Shown here: in pieces, positions 1 to 12,683 of the stretch
How positions within the stretch are numbered: position 1 is the first letter of the stretch
How the letters are laid out: each line of letters begins with the position of its first letter
NCBI GenBank assembly: GCA_014529385.2
Contig: CM043966.1
Coordinates: 36,248,739 to 36,312,738 of the forward strand
DNA from: Adiantum capillus-veneris
Lineage: Eukaryota; Streptophyta; Polypodiopsida; Polypodiales; Pteridaceae
Reading direction: 5' to 3'
DNA length: 64,000 nt
Made by a program: the position numbers and the translations under genes
Notes under the pieces: generated by a model
What the model saw: the letters and a program-made list of their open reading frames with translations, nothing else
Databases searched by the model: none
What the model was told of the DNA's origin: nothing

Positions 1-600
1 CAGTGTCCTGTCCAACACCCAAATCAGCCATAAGGTGTCTGAGCCATACACACTTAACCGTAGCTGTGAAGACTGTCCTGTACTCAGCCTCAACTCGAAG
101 TGGCCACAGTAGGTTGCTTCTTGCTCAACCATGATATACATGAATTGCCAAGCATGAAACAAAAACCACTTGTGGACACTCTCGTGTCAAAACAACCAGC
201 CTAATTTGAGTCCGAAAAAGCATGTAAGTCTAGCGGCAATGATCCCCCCTTGGGATAAAACAAGACGAGATGTAAAGTGCCACTAAGGTAGCGGAAAATC
301 CTCTTGACAGCCTGCCAATGCTTAGACCTTGCGCTATGCATAAATCTGCTGACCTGTGAGATTGCAAACTAAATATCTGGCCTCATGTTACATACATAAA
401 TGAGGCAGCCAACAACAATTTGGTAAAGAGTGACATCAGCAGGATTGCCAGCATCATGTAGACTCAACTTCAAACCTGTTTCCATGGGAGTGGCAATAGG
501 TTTGCAATCCTCAAGTCCAAACTTACATAGCAATGTCTCTATGTAACTTTTCTGACACAAGGCAATACCACCATCACACTGCTTAAACTGTATACCCAAG
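1..600 (-). pseudogene. Copia-1 RT tail and RNase H fragment
   Basis: After the frameshift near 610, the frame at 599-369 gives LGIQFKQCDGGIALCQKSY and CKPIATPME, the standard RT-to-RNase H connection. Past an in-frame stop near 369 it continues with HWQAVKRIFRYLSGTLHLVL. A further shifted frame gives SCISWLSKKQPTVATSS, the RNase H block. The region runs off the window at position 1. Confidence 0.85.
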
Positions 601-2116
601 TAAGATGCAATAGCCCCAAATCTTTTATCTTGAAAGTAGCATTCAAATCAGCCTTAAATTCAGCAATATGTCTCTCATTTGGTTCAGTGATCAGCAAATC
701 ATCAACATAAAGAACCACAATGAGAAGTACATCACCCTCACACTTTACATACAATGTGCTTTTTGTTGGACTGTTACGAAAGCCTCGTTTAACCAAATGA
801 GTGTCAGATTTCTCATACCAAGCATGAGGAGATTGCTTCAACCCATACAAAGCCTTCTTACATCTGCACACTTTGTCCTCTTGTCCTTTTATGACAAAAC
901 CGCAAGGCTGCGTTACATAAACTTCCTCAAATATGTCACCATTCAAGAAAGCAGTAACAATGTCTGATTGATGTACATCCCAACCAAAATGAGGTGCCAA
1001 TGCACATAGAAAACGCATAGTAGTCATACGACAAGTGGGAGCAAAAGTCTCTTCATAATCTATGCCTTTTTGTTGTGCATAACCCTTTGCAACAAGTCGA
1101 GCCTTATGGCGATCGATCTCACCATCCGGCTTGCGTTTCAACTTGTAAACCCACTTCGTCTCAATGGCCTTTTTGCCAGGAGGCAAATCACATAAAGTCC
1201 ATGTGTCATTTTCTATAAGTGCATCATATTCTGATTGCATGGCAGCCATCCAATTTTCTGAATTCTGTGCTTCATCAAAAGAGAGAGGCTCCTCAACATC
1301 ATGTAAACTAGACACAGCCAAAGCATAACAATCTGATGCATAAGATGCATGGCGAGAGCCTGAACGAGTATGACTAGACAAAGGTGCATCCAATTTACTG
1401 TCACGCAAAGTGTGCACCAGCCATTTTGGCATACCTCTAGCTTGCTCATTTTCAACCCTTTGCTCATCAAGTACATCATGTATATCTGCATCAGTAATAG
1501 GCTGATCTAAAACATTTTCAGAAACCCCCATAGGCTGTACATTTGCCTCATTGGAACTTACATTCGTATTTCCACCACTGAAAAGAGGCAACAAAGTGTC
1601 ATAAATGTCCTGTGAGCTTACATTACTATCTCTAGTACATGACAGCAAGGGCTGAACAGAATCTTCCACAAACACTACATCCCGAGAAACCAGAATACGT
1701 TTTGTTTGCGGATGATACAACCTGTAACCTTTGCTTTGAGCACTATAACCAACAAAAATACATTTGACAGTCTTATCATCCAATTTTCTGCGCTGCACTT
1801 GTGGCACCAAAGCATATGCCAAACAGCCAAAAACACGCATGTGCTCAATAGAAGGCTTTCTATCATGCCATGCTTCATATGGAGTAATAGACTGCAAAGC
1901 TTTCGTAGGACACCTGTTAAGTACATAAATGGAACACATGATGGCCTCAAGCCAAAAAGAATGTGGCAAAGCTTGACTTTTGACCATACATCGTGCCATT
2001 TCCGTCAGTGATCTTTTTTTTCTCTCAGCAACACCATTTTGCTGAGGTGTATAAGGCACTGTACATTGGTGTTTTATCCCACGACTAGCCAGAAATGCAT
2101 TAAATTCATGAGACAT
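539..2116 (-). pseudogene. Copia-1 integrase C-terminal half and reverse transcriptase
   Basis: Continues the preceding frame in phase across one stop. It opens with the integrase Glu motif PQQNGVAERKKR. The integrase C-terminal segment has the VFGCLAYALVP and CIFVGYSAQSKGYRLY blocks. A linker follows, then the Copia RT: WKYVYKLKR-type motif (WVYKLKRKPDGEIDRHKARLVAKGY), TFAPTCRMTTMR, VHQSDIVTAFLNG and the catalytic YVDDLLI near residue 470. After FKIKDLG the frame shifts by one base, so the last ~25 residues are out of frame; the true continuation resumes at 599. Pol-encoded integration and reverse transcription enzymes; inactive here. Confidence 0.9.
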
Positions 2117-2128
2117 ATACTCCCCCCC

Positions 2129-4039
2129 TCAATCGGAACGGAGGGTGCCCGTAGTACATTTCGAGACATTTTCAGCCATAGCCAGAAATTGTTTGAAGCA
2201 CATAAAAACTTCGGACTTCGCTTTAAGCGGAAATACCCATGCATACCTAGAGTAATCATCAATGAAAGTCACGAAGTACAGGTAATTGCCCAAGGATGGA
2301 GTTTGCATGGGCCCACAAACATCACTATGCACAAGCTGCAACCTGCATGTGGCCCGAACTGAACCATCCTTTGGAAACTTAGAATGCTGCATCTTACCCA
2401 AAATACAGCCTTCACAAACATGTTTGACAGGTGCTTCAAGAGGCAGCAAAGAAGCAACCATATCAGATTTTTGCAAACGCAGCAAACTGGCAAAATTCAG
2501 ATGACCAAAACGTGCATGCCAAAGTTTTGCATCTGAAATAGCCCTTGAATCTGCAACAACATTTGTAAAATTTTGTCCACACTTGTCATACAAAGTGAGC
2601 TTATACAGTCCACGGCACAAAAGCCCAGATGCAACAATTTCATCACCAAAATTGAGATCATGAACTGTACACCTATCATCCATAAATTTGACTACAAGTC
2701 CAAGTCTAGCAAGTGCAGATACAGACAAAAGATTCTTCTTGATCCCAGGTACATAAAGTGCATCAACAAGTGTGAAGGAACTGCCATTAGCAGCAGTGAG
2801 CACAATCTTTCCAACTCCCTGAATTGGATAAGAGGCGTTGTTGGCACAAGTGACTGAATTCCCATGAGGGACAGACTCGAGAGAGGTAAACAATTCACGA
2901 TGTGAGGTAATGTGCTTTGTAGCACCACTGTCGAAATACCACACATGTGAATCTGCAGCAACTGACAAGCATGCATCATGGACAACAGGATTGTAAGTGC
3001 ACTCTGTGCTAAAAGCCCATTCTGCATCAACATCAGCATCACAGTCTCCTTTCACAAAAGACTCAACAATGGATGCATTTGTAGTGGAACCAGCATTTGC
3101 AGTGGAACCACCCTCTTTCTTCTTAGCCTCTTTGGCCTTCAACTTAGGACACGACTTGATCAAGTGATCATTAGCTTTACAATAATGGCAACACATCTTC
3201 TTTTTGCCCTTATCACTAGAATTTCCAGAAGAATTACTGCTAGCAGAAGCATTAGGAACAGAATTTTTGCCACTCGCAGCAGAACCATAAGAAGTGGCTG
3301 CATTACTGTTACCACCCTTTCTTTGAGAAGCAATAAAAGCCTGTTCAACTGCACGTTGTCTAGTCCTGTTTTTTCTGGAAAGTGACTCTTGCAACAGCAA
3401 TGTGCATAATGCATCAAACTTGACAACTTCTGGATTTCCTTGGGTCATAAGTCTCCAAGTACTAGCAAAAGTCTGGTAAGAATCTGGTAAGGCATCAAGA
3501 ATAGTCTGCACAAGGGAATTGTCTGAAATAACTTCACCTGCAAAAATAAGTTGCTCATTGATATCCTTGACACTAGCAAGGAAAGTGTCCATATCATCTT
3601 CCTCATGCATAATCTTTGACTCCAGCTCTTTACGCAGTAAAGCAATTTTAGCCTCATTGTGGCTTGCATAAAGACCTGCTAGAATATCCGAAGCCTGTTT
3701 TGCAGATTTTGTTGAACGGATGTGAGGAACAATGGTGCGCTTCACAGACAACGCAATCAATGCATGAGCCTGTGCATCCTTAACATCCCAACGAGCTTGT
3801 TCCGCCGTAGGCAAAACAACTCTAACAGCTGCAATCCTTGCAGCAAGACCTGCAACATCCTCAAAATCGCCTACATCCTCAGAACCAGGACGTACATCAA
3901 TGCCCTGCACAATGTTCCAAACACCATTTGACACAAGAACATGTTGCATCATATAAGCCCACATAGGGTAGTTGTCCCCATCCAACCTGTCCTCAGCAGC
4001 AAACATCTTAAACACATCTGTGTTGTTGTTGTCAGCCAT
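2129..4039 (-). pseudogene. Copia-1 gag, protease and integrase N-terminal half
   Basis: A 636-residue frame from ATG at 4037-4039. The gag starts MADNNNTDVF and has the plant Copia capsid-like region (LDGDNYPMWAYMM near residue 20). A zinc knuckle CCHYCKANDHLIKSC lies near residue 285, the retropepsin motif WYFDSGATKHIT near 370, the GAG-pre-integrase LWHARFGHLN near 510 with the C..C pair CEGCILGK, and the first integrase Asp in LVHSDVCGPM near 575. The frame ends at a TGA directly after LRSD, where relatives read LRSDNGGEY. The downstream frame (539-2116) is in the same phase, so this is one substitution-type nonsense codon, not a frameshift. Confidence 0.9.
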
Positions 4040-4385
4040 GGTAAATGCTGCACCTGATGTGAAAACTGCCCGAAAATAGGAGAAACGGAGCGGGAATAAC
4101 CTGTGCTATATAGCACAAACCGTAGAAGACTATAAGGCACTTGTTATGCAGAAAACTGCACTGACAAGAATTCTGCACAAAATGATGAAATAGCATGTGC
4201 AGTACTGCCTGTAGTGGAAACGGAGGCCGAAATGAGCCCAAATCAAAATTCTGATCAGACCTAGCTCTACGACTATCCCAAAATATTTGTCGACCTGCAA
4301 ACGCTTGCCAAAGCTCACTGAAATCGGAGAAAGTGAGCAGGCATGTGCGGAGCAGCTGGCGACTAAGCCCGGGAGGACGTGACCT

Positions 4386-4397
4386 GCTCTGATACCA
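4386..4397 (-). other. Primer binding site of Copia-1
   Basis: The minus strand reads TGGTATCAGAGC, complementary to the 3' end of plant initiator tRNA-Met and the standard plant LTR-element PBS. It lies 2 nt inside the LTR. Confidence 0.85.
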
Positions 4398-4399
4398 AT

Positions 4400-4622
4400 T
4401 GTTGGAATTAGGGTTGCAGAGAAACGCACACAGCTTGGAGAAGACGAAGGAAGCTCAAGGCACACAATAGAGAGTGTGTTACTTAGTGTGCAATGGAAAG
4501 ATAGATAGCCCTAGAGTGATGGGCATACAATGCACAGGGGAAAAAACCTCCTAAAGAGGGAAAAAATGCCCCGGCGGTCCTAGTGTGTTCACACACATCA
4601 CTACCACATGCATATGGTAACA
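4400..4622 (-). repeat. 5' LTR of Copia-1
   Basis: The inner edge is fixed by the adjacent primer binding site: on the minus strand the LTR ends CCAACA, followed by ATTGGTATCAGAGC. The outer edge is taken at 4622, where the minus strand reads TGTTACC, because TGTT pairs with the terminal AACA as expected for LTR ends; TGTGG at 4608 is an alternative. Length is about 223 bp, normal for Copia. The 3' partner is not in the window. Confidence 0.7.
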
Positions 4623-4773
4623 GATGAGGGATCTCATCTGTTTCGTTTCAGCTTCAGGTTTTTCAGTTCTTTGTACTTTCTGTACTTAGACATTGTATTA
4701 GATTTACCAATTGTAACCTTTTGGTCTAGAAGGTTGCTTTGGCATCTTGAAGACGTTCATATAACATCTCATT

Positions 4774-4836
<63 letters not shown>

Positions 4837-5521
4837 ACATTAGTCAATGACAAATAACTAGTACTGCTATATTTTTTGAACATGGACATACACGCACACA
4901 TTATAGTCAAACAAACTAACTTTATTATGGAACTTATAAAGAAATAGGAATGATACTACCTCTCTTAGGGAGATTTACTCAAATCAAGACTCATATGTTT
5001 CACTAGGTAACATAAAAAACCCGACCTTAAAAACAAAAGACACACTTGCTTTTATTAAAAAGGAAAGGTTTTCTCATAGGATATAAGGCCTCCCTATAAA
5101 CTACAAGTCTAGAGTTCAACTCCCCTCATTGGATAAATTAGCAAGGTCTCTGTGGTTAGCAACCTATAATCATTCTTACAAACATACAAAGTTCCTTTCC
5201 TTGAATTTAGCAAAAGGAATTTTTTGGGGCGGAATTTCTCCCTTTCCCCTAACCTTCACCGGCCCTTTATGGAGATAAAAAACGGCATGATATTAAGCTG
5301 AGACACATGCGGAGAGTGGGAACCAATACTTGTTTTATAAAAGGAATTTCATGCTATCGCTTGTAACGTGCGCTATTAAAGTCCGAGTAAAGAACTAAAT
5401 ATTAAAATGCATCGGTGTATATAGCCTGGCAAAAGCTGGTATAATTATGTACATAAGCAACCAGTAGAGAGAAACAGCTTGACTGCGAATGGAAACGAAC
5501 TTTGTTGTTCTCCTTCTCACA

Positions 5522-5525
<4 letters not shown>
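4623..5525. other. Intergenic, no gene seen
   Basis: AT-rich sequence with no coding signal on either strand. It contains the compound microsatellite at 4777-4839. A tRNA-type B-box-like word (GAGTTCAACTCCC) lies near 5111, without a convincing A box. Confidence 0.6.
4777..4839. repeat. (TC)n(AC)n compound microsatellite
   Basis: An uninterrupted TC run (4777-4812) passes directly into an AC run (4813-4839). Long reading frames here (Ser-Leu or Arg-Glu repeats) are artefacts. Confidence 0.98.

Positions 5526-5593
<68 letters not shown>
5526..5593. repeat. (CT)n(CA)n compound microsatellite
   Basis: A CT run of ~39 nt is followed by a CA run of ~29 nt, in the same order and polarity as the 4777-4839 tract. 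Confidence 0.98.
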
Positions 5594-5594
<1 letters not shown>

Positions 5595-8500
5595 GCCCCA
5601 TTTCGGCTATTTGTTGGTCTTTCGATGGCGCATTCCCTATACACACTATGGCTCATGTTTGCTTCTAGTTGAACCTTACTACACAGAGGTCGACTTGCAT
5701 ACTTGCTCGCACGAGTAGCATCAGTCTTAAACCCATTCACACAAGCAATATGCCTTTATAACTTTCGGTACTCAGAGCAGTGCTTGTTTTTTGTTTTAAA
5801 GCTAGCCTTTTTCTTACTCAACTCACTGATCAAACAGTTTGCTCACCTAATAGTATATACATGGTGTTGTTCATACATAGCAAAATTGTTGGTGGACACA
5901 CAGTTTTGGAGCAAGCAAAATACATTTTACGTCGGCTCTCATGACGGGAAAAAGGATGGATGCCCAGGCCGTGATTTCTTCCTCCTCTAATCAGGTGGAC
6001 AGATGTATATTTTTTGCATTAATTTTTGTTCTTCTCAAGACTAAAAAAGTAAGTTAATCAACTTTAATTACACTAATTTGAAAAGTGTTTAGTGTTTTTT
6101 GACATAAAATACAAAGTAGTTTTTAATGGTTTTTTTGCTTAATTATGGTCATAAGTAAGCAAGCAGCTACTTTGACAAAGGAAAGACTTTATGCTAACAT
6201 GATATTTTTGTTAATAATACTCTACATAAAGAGTAAAAAAGCATCCTTTCTTCCATAAATAATGTTGCATAAATAGAATTAACCCCTGAGAATTACATTA
6301 ATGTAACTCTTCAAGAGTAGTTGTTAAATTCTAAATTTTGTGTGATTATAGCCAGATTTTTATAACTTTGCTAGACACTATGATGCACTTGGGTTTTTCT
6401 ATTGATAGAGGGATCAGAACATATCTTACCCTATACTTTGCTAAACTATGAAAAAACATTTACTTTATTATACTTTTTTCCAGTGCTCTAAGAATCCTCT
6501 CTATCAAGTTTTAATCGATCTAGAGAAAATTATCCTTGCTGTCATAAGCAAACAATGCATAGTTTTGAATGCATGGATAAAGGGGACATGGATGACAACT
6601 ATCGGATCCGCTCTATACGTGCATTCCATGACTAAACAAAAATACTGATTATTTTTTTAATTGCATGATGGCTGTATGTAAGGATTCTGACTTCTTTTTT
6701 CTTTGAATTTAAGTGTTGTTCGAACACACACATACACACACATACTAGTGCTACTTGAAGTGCCCTCATCTTCAAGCTCTGCTACTTTTAAAAAATTTAA
6801 TCTACCTAACACCTTTTGTACAATAAGGTTCTCCCTCTAGTGAACACATACATATATTTTTGGAGTTGTCATACTTGCACACAATATCATTGGCTCCTCC
6901 CCTTTGGGTACCATTGAACTCTTCTCCCCTATCCATTAAATGACTCCCATCTTGTGTGAATCATACCTAACCCTTTCAAAATCTATATTCCCTAATGATT
7001 TTTGTGCCCAGTGGAAACCTCACCTTACTTTACCCACGTTTGCTACTCCTTGGAGTGAGGGTTGTTTCCTCATCATTGCAGCTCGTCGATTAGCTGCCCT
7101 CCACCCTCGCCTCTATCGATCGATGTGACAACCATTGGAGATTACTTTTTCTCCCCCTCTTGGCCTTCTACAAATGCAAGTCTTTACTTTTGGCCCGAGA
7201 TGTTGCTGACGGGTGATGTTTCATGTAAGTTATAAAGCTCCATGTCTTCATTGAATTTGGTTCTTTCCTTTGAGGAGTATTATATATGCATCCTTGGTTT
7301 TTGTGATGCATATGGTAGGCATCTTTGTTGCTTGCATCTGCTCTTCTCCCATTACATGAGGAGGCGGTTCATCTCCCCTCTTGCCACCTTGCAAGTAGAC
7401 TTTTTGTGCCTAAATCCCATGATGTATATATTGATTTATTGAGGGGTTAACTACAGTTATGTCCTACTTAAGCTTGTATAGTCTTGTTGCCATGTTTAAT
7501 GCTTGCTGGGAATGGGAGTTGGACCTAAAAGTATCTTGATAAATTTGGAGATGGATGCCAGCTGAGTCCCTTGCCATTCCACTATATAAAGTTGATGAAT
7601 TTGGAGATGGATGCCAATTGAGTCCCTTGTCATTCCACTATATAAAGGGTGAGGGTTACACTTAGCCTTGTGATTTTTGTTTTTAGGTTGTCATATGAAA
7701 GAGGGTGTATGTAAGTGTTATTGTGAAAGGGTGAGTTTTTGAAGAGCTTTGGCTTGTTGATTTGTTGTGCGGTGAAAACTATGGGCTTTACTCATCTTAC
7801 GATTATGGAAATTGTGGAAGCATCCTCCTTCCAAGTTTTTTCTTGAGTCACTTAACTCTAGATTTATTTAAATTAAAAAATGGTTGGAAATACTGGTCAG
7901 CTATGATTTACTTTGGCTCTATTACATAATGGAATGCATGGCTAATATGGGCATTAACTTAAATCATACAATCAATTTGATGTGCTACTAATTTGGGTTT
8001 GACTTCGACCTTGACAAGCTTGGATTTGACCTTCTAACAAGGTTTAAAATAAATGGTTGATGTTGTTTATGACTCTAGGTTTCTCTGAAGGCTAATTAAA
8101 TTTGAGCTTGGTTGTTCTTGCTGCTTGAGGGGTTTAGATTCTACTACCTTTTCTTGCACTTTGGATTATATTTGGAAAATTTGGTCTAATGATGATGGAC
8201 TTTTCTCCTAGCTCATAGCTCTGGCATGAGTTATGCATGCACCTTGCTTTGATATGCTATACTGGGGCTGTCTTGATACCTTCACTTGCTCTGGCATACT
8301 AATGAATTGTTTGTTTTTTTTGTAAAAGGATCTTTTGCTATGTTGAAGGGCTATTGGCCTAGACATGAAATCATTTGCATAAGGGCATATGGGGTTGTCT
8401 TAAACCTTGCTACCTCATAAATTGGTTTTTCCTTGGATTGATTGGCTAGCTATTTGTGGTGAACAATAGGGAGTAGTTGGTTTCTTTTATAGTAAAATTT

Positions 8501-10197
8501 AATATGATAACTTCAACCTTGAAATATCATCATCTGAAACTCTACACATCCAAATATGTGTTTTGGCATCTAACCACGATGGTACTTTTGTATTTACACA
8601 TTGAGCCGAATTCTTCTATTGGGGTTTTTGACTCATCCTTCAAAGAATGGTCTTCAAAATTATTCCTTGTAATATACAATTATATCCTCAATCTTGAATC
8701 ATTTCTTATCGTTGCATAAATGGTCTCCCTAATATGTTATGCAATTTGGACTTCTTTCCAAAGTCCACTATGGTCTTCATCCTCTACTTTCTGATCCAAA
8801 ATATAATCTTCCCTCATTAAGATATGATGGTCCCAAGCACCGCACATCCAATAGTTGAGTGGAAGTTGTGGCCAGCCTATCACTTCCCACCACAATCTAA
8901 ATATATGTAGATGTCCCTTCAAGAGTAGTACATTATGGATGGGATGTATATGTTGTATATATAGACAATCATGTGCAATCTAGTGGAAAGAGCCGTGGGT
9001 CTAGATTCATTGTCACAACACTCTTCCTACAGCATTTGAGCCTCAACATTCCCCTTGTATCTTGTGACAACTTGACATGGAGTTGTGTGTGTTGTGAGGC
9101 ATTCTGGACGATACCTTGAGAGTAATTGGGCTCATACCGAGCTGGGGGTCTATCCTATTGAATCCCTTCTACTTATTTCTTGCTTATCTCCCTTGAGTCA
9201 TGATTTTTCTAGTCAGTTTTGTTATTTTCTTGTGGCCCTTTTCATCACTCATAACATTGATATAAGGGACCTTCATCTCAACTTGCTACAAGCAAGAGCG
9301 CAAGTTATAGTTTGTTAGTTCAATGATGGACCTTTTCATCCAATTTTATATTATACATATTCCATGTATCACAACAATTTTACATGTTACATCATTGTTT
9401 TGATAATGAAGCTAGATAGGATCTTCTAATAGTTGTTTATTTGTCTATGCATATTTATACTTTTATTATGTCAAAAAACACACACTATACAACACATGGC
9501 TTATTGGTTCAGTAACATGCCTACTAGATACTTTTGAACAAAAGACTTTTTTGTTCCTACTCTGTAAGTGCATTTATGCTCACAAATTTATGTTGTAATG
9601 GGTCCTTGGTCAGATTATGATTGACATCCATTGTGTAGAAGAAGCGGGATGATTTAGAGGAAGTCACAATGATAATGTCACCTCATATAACCACTTTTTC
9701 ACTTTTATATGGATTGGTTTGAAATTACTTCATGCTGAGTATGGAGCTTGATTTAACCTTGTATACATTTGCCAAAAGCCAAAAAGCCAAAAATCAATCC
9801 CCTTTTCGCTAAAATATCTTGGTCACATGGTGGCCGAAAAGTGGTCGATGGATACATGGCCAGTGTGGATGGTGGGCGACGATTAATGGTCGATGGCTGG
9901 TAGTCAATGCTTGGTGGCCGGTGGTAGATGGACGCGTCTACACATGGGTGGCTACCGCTCATGAGAGAAGGCAGCCCGTAGAGGCTCCTTGACATCTAAA
10001 AAAGGAGGCCTCTTCTACACATGATGAAGAAACAAGAAGTGCAAGTTGAGACAGAATCAAGCGAGATGACTGTTGAGGGTTTCCAAGCTCTTTGTAAATT
10101 ACTTCAAGTTTGTAGTGTAAACCCAGTGAATGGTTGCTTTTCCGTGGACGCATCCCACACTTGGGCGAACCACCTATATCTCGTGTATGCTGCTCTC

Positions 10198-10200
<3 letters not shown>
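5594..10200. other. Intergenic, AT-rich, no gene recognised
   Basis: No frame shows a recognisable domain, and no exon series could be built. Present are a 56-bp tandem duplication (7535-7647) and imperfect TGGTCGATGG-type repeats near 9830-9950. The words GGGCGAACCACC and ATCTCGTGT near 10160-10185 resemble the transcribed part of some plant LTRs, but no partner was found. Confidence 0.5.
7535..7647. repeat. Tandem duplication, 2 x ~56 bp
   Basis: Two adjacent units share TTTGGAGATGGATGCCA, GAGTCCCTTG and CATTCCACTATATAAAG, with a handful of mismatches. Each ends with a TATA-like word. Confidence 0.85.

Positions 10201-10238
<38 letters not shown>
10201..10238. repeat. (TC)n microsatellite
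   Basis: About 38 nt of uninterrupted TC. Confidence 0.97.
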
Positions 10239-10242
<4 letters not shown>

Positions 10243-11870
10243 GTTACATCTCTCTCCAAGAAGTACATCACTCTATTTGCTACTTAACAGTACACGACAT
10301 ACTCTTTTTTCTCACTTAGACTCAATTCAACCATTTAATTATAAAAAGGATGAAAATATTACATAATATCTTCTCAGGCTGCCAATCGCTCAATGTCTTT
10401 CAACAAACTGTTTTCTTTTGAGGTGTATATAGTGGCTACAGTTGATGTGTTCTTTTGACTAGCTATTTTTTGAAAGATGTTCTTTGTGCTCTTATACTTA
10501 ACCCCTTCCAAGTGCCAACAAGGTGCTAGGCCTCACAAGGACACAACATAACATAAAAATTTTATTTTCATGTGTCTAGTAGCATTTTTGCTACTTTTTC
10601 TTGACACTTTTTTGCTTCATTGATTCATTTTTTAACACTTTTTTATTGCTTCCATTATGAGATGCTTATGGCAATTGGACTAAAGGACTAAAGCCTAATC
10701 ATAGCCTTAGGTCATGTTAAAAATGAATGGAGTATTAAAACTATCACTAAGAGTTTAGGACTAATGAGAAATGAACCTACATTAACCTAAGGTCAAGGCC
10801 AATTACCTATGATTAGCACACATAAAACCTAATTTTTTGATGAGTTAATTTTCACAAACAACATTGAATGGTATGAAATAGCTAAAGTTGGCATTAGTCT
10901 TTCCATTAATCCTAGGCTCAATGGACTTTAACACTTATCCTTTGGAGGCTTAATGAAGCGAACCTAAGGTCATTTCAAGCTTCATTGGGTTCACATTGCT
11001 CTTTGGTAGACTATCTCTCCTCTTGGTCCCCTATTGAGATAAAATTATCTCTCCTCTTGGTCCCTGTTGAGATAAGTCCACTAGCACATATTAATATTCT
11101 AACTCTTGCTCCCTTTATCTTTCAATTTAAATGGCCAATTCAATATGAGAAAATCATTTGAAAAAGTTAGATATTAGATTTTATGACAAAACCAACTTAA
11201 GCAACACAAATCACTATCTATTAATTGTTAAATAGTAATAAAATTCCATTAATCAAAAGTAGACATTACAAGAGAGTTCCTAACAAAAATCACTAGTCAA
11301 TCTCTCATCTTCTATGAGAGCTGATGCACCAAAGACATCTATCTCTATGTGAGCTTTTGTATCTTTGTCATCAAACTCCATGGCTCCATCCATTTCTACA
11401 TTTATCTTAATATTTGATTGCTCATCTTCAAGTTCAAGCATCTGCTCATTAAGTGCACAGACTTCAAGCTCGATATCCTCATCTCAATCATCCGCAATTC
11501 GGGAACGGTACTCATGTGTCTCTTCTTTCTAAATCTCCAATCCTTCACAGACTTGTTTACTCCGTGGAGCAACTTGAACAACAATGCGATTTAGTCAAAT
11601 CTTCTTCATCTTTTTTCTTCCATAGTGGATCTATGATAAACACAACCTTTTCACGATGCTGTGAAAGTACGAATGTATTCGATCATCCGTCCACACCCGC
11701 TTCCTATGTTAATATTCGCCTCCTTTGCTGAGTCTGTGATGAAATTGGAGCAATATCTAAGAGTGGGGGTAATCTGATAACACAGATCTTGTAGTTGCTT
11801 ACAAGAGAAAGACCATTGCTGCATATATGTTGATCACAGATCATTTGTTTTCAAAAGATTTGATGCTTAT
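10239..11870. other. Intergenic, no gene recognised
   Basis: AT-rich. It contains a short local duplication of CTCTCCTCTTGGTCCC around 11007-11063. Nothing coding is supported on either strand. Confidence 0.5.
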
Positions 11871-12652
11871 AGTCATAAATACCAATATCTAACCAACCAA
11901 ATGATTTTCTCATATTAAACTGATCATTTAATGTGGGAGAATAAATGAGAACAAGGGTTAGGATATAGACATGTGCCTATGGATCTATCTCAACACAGGA
12001 GAAATGCTACCTAATGGAGCTTAAATACCTTGGAGTTAGCTTCATTAAAGACCTCCAAAGGTTAGTGTTAAAAAGTCCTTTGACCTTAGGCAACCTAGGG
12101 TTGTGCTTGAGGTGGGAAATTGGCCCAAGCGTGAGGTGCTTGTCGTGCTTGATGACTAAAGTGGTTGAGGTGTGTGTCGTGCTTGTTGACTAAGGTGCTT
12201 GAGGTGCTTGATGGTGAAGGTGCTTGAGCTGCTTGAGCTGTTCCACAATGTCAAAGCACATCCCTAGACAAGGGGGGCGAGCCCTCATTGTAGGAGCTAG
12301 AGAAAGAACACACACACCCTCACACAAGTCAAGCCTTGCCTAATGAAGCAACAGGGACACATGTCAAGTTCCTCTCCATGTTGCCTTCATAAGGTTCCTA
12401 AAGCCTATTGATTGGCCTCTCAAGGGGTCCAATGATAAATTAGCTAATTTAATTAATTGTGTATGCATTTATCAAGTCCTCTCTATCAAAGGGGAAAGGG
12501 GGACACTTGTCCCAAGGCTAGCATGCTTGCTTGATATGCACTTTGCATGTGATTGGCAAGGCTTGAAGGGGTCCAATGAGCTTCCATCATGAGCTAAAAG
12601 AGGGGGTCGACCAAGGGAACTAGGGGCTTGCTTGCAGGGTATACTCTTTCCC

Positions 12653-12683
<31 letters not shown>

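Larger units (their letters stand above)
1..4622 (-). mobile_element. Copia-1 LTR retrotransposon, 3' end beyond window
   Basis: Read right to left, the order is LTR (4622-4400), tRNA-iMet-type primer binding site, a ~350 bp leader, then gag, protease, integrase, reverse transcriptase and RNase H. Integrase before RT is the Copia (Pseudoviridae) order. The 3' LTR lies left of the window, so insertion age and target duplication cannot be judged. The pol frame has few lesions: one in-frame stop in integrase, one frameshift in RT and a stop before RNase H. It is therefore recently decayed, and non-autonomous as it stands. Confidence 0.93.

Noticed and set aside
4704-4910. Small frames over microsatellites at 4.8, 5.5, 10.2, 30.5, 35.4 and 52.2 kb
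   Set aside because: Ser-Leu, Arg-Glu or Thr-His repeats are translations of dinucleotide repeats, not genes.
5075-5125. tRNA gene or SINE around GAGTTCAACTCCC
   Set aside because: A good B-box-like word but no matching A box and no cloverleaf. Similar isolated words near 35139 and 35600 were dismissed for the same reason.
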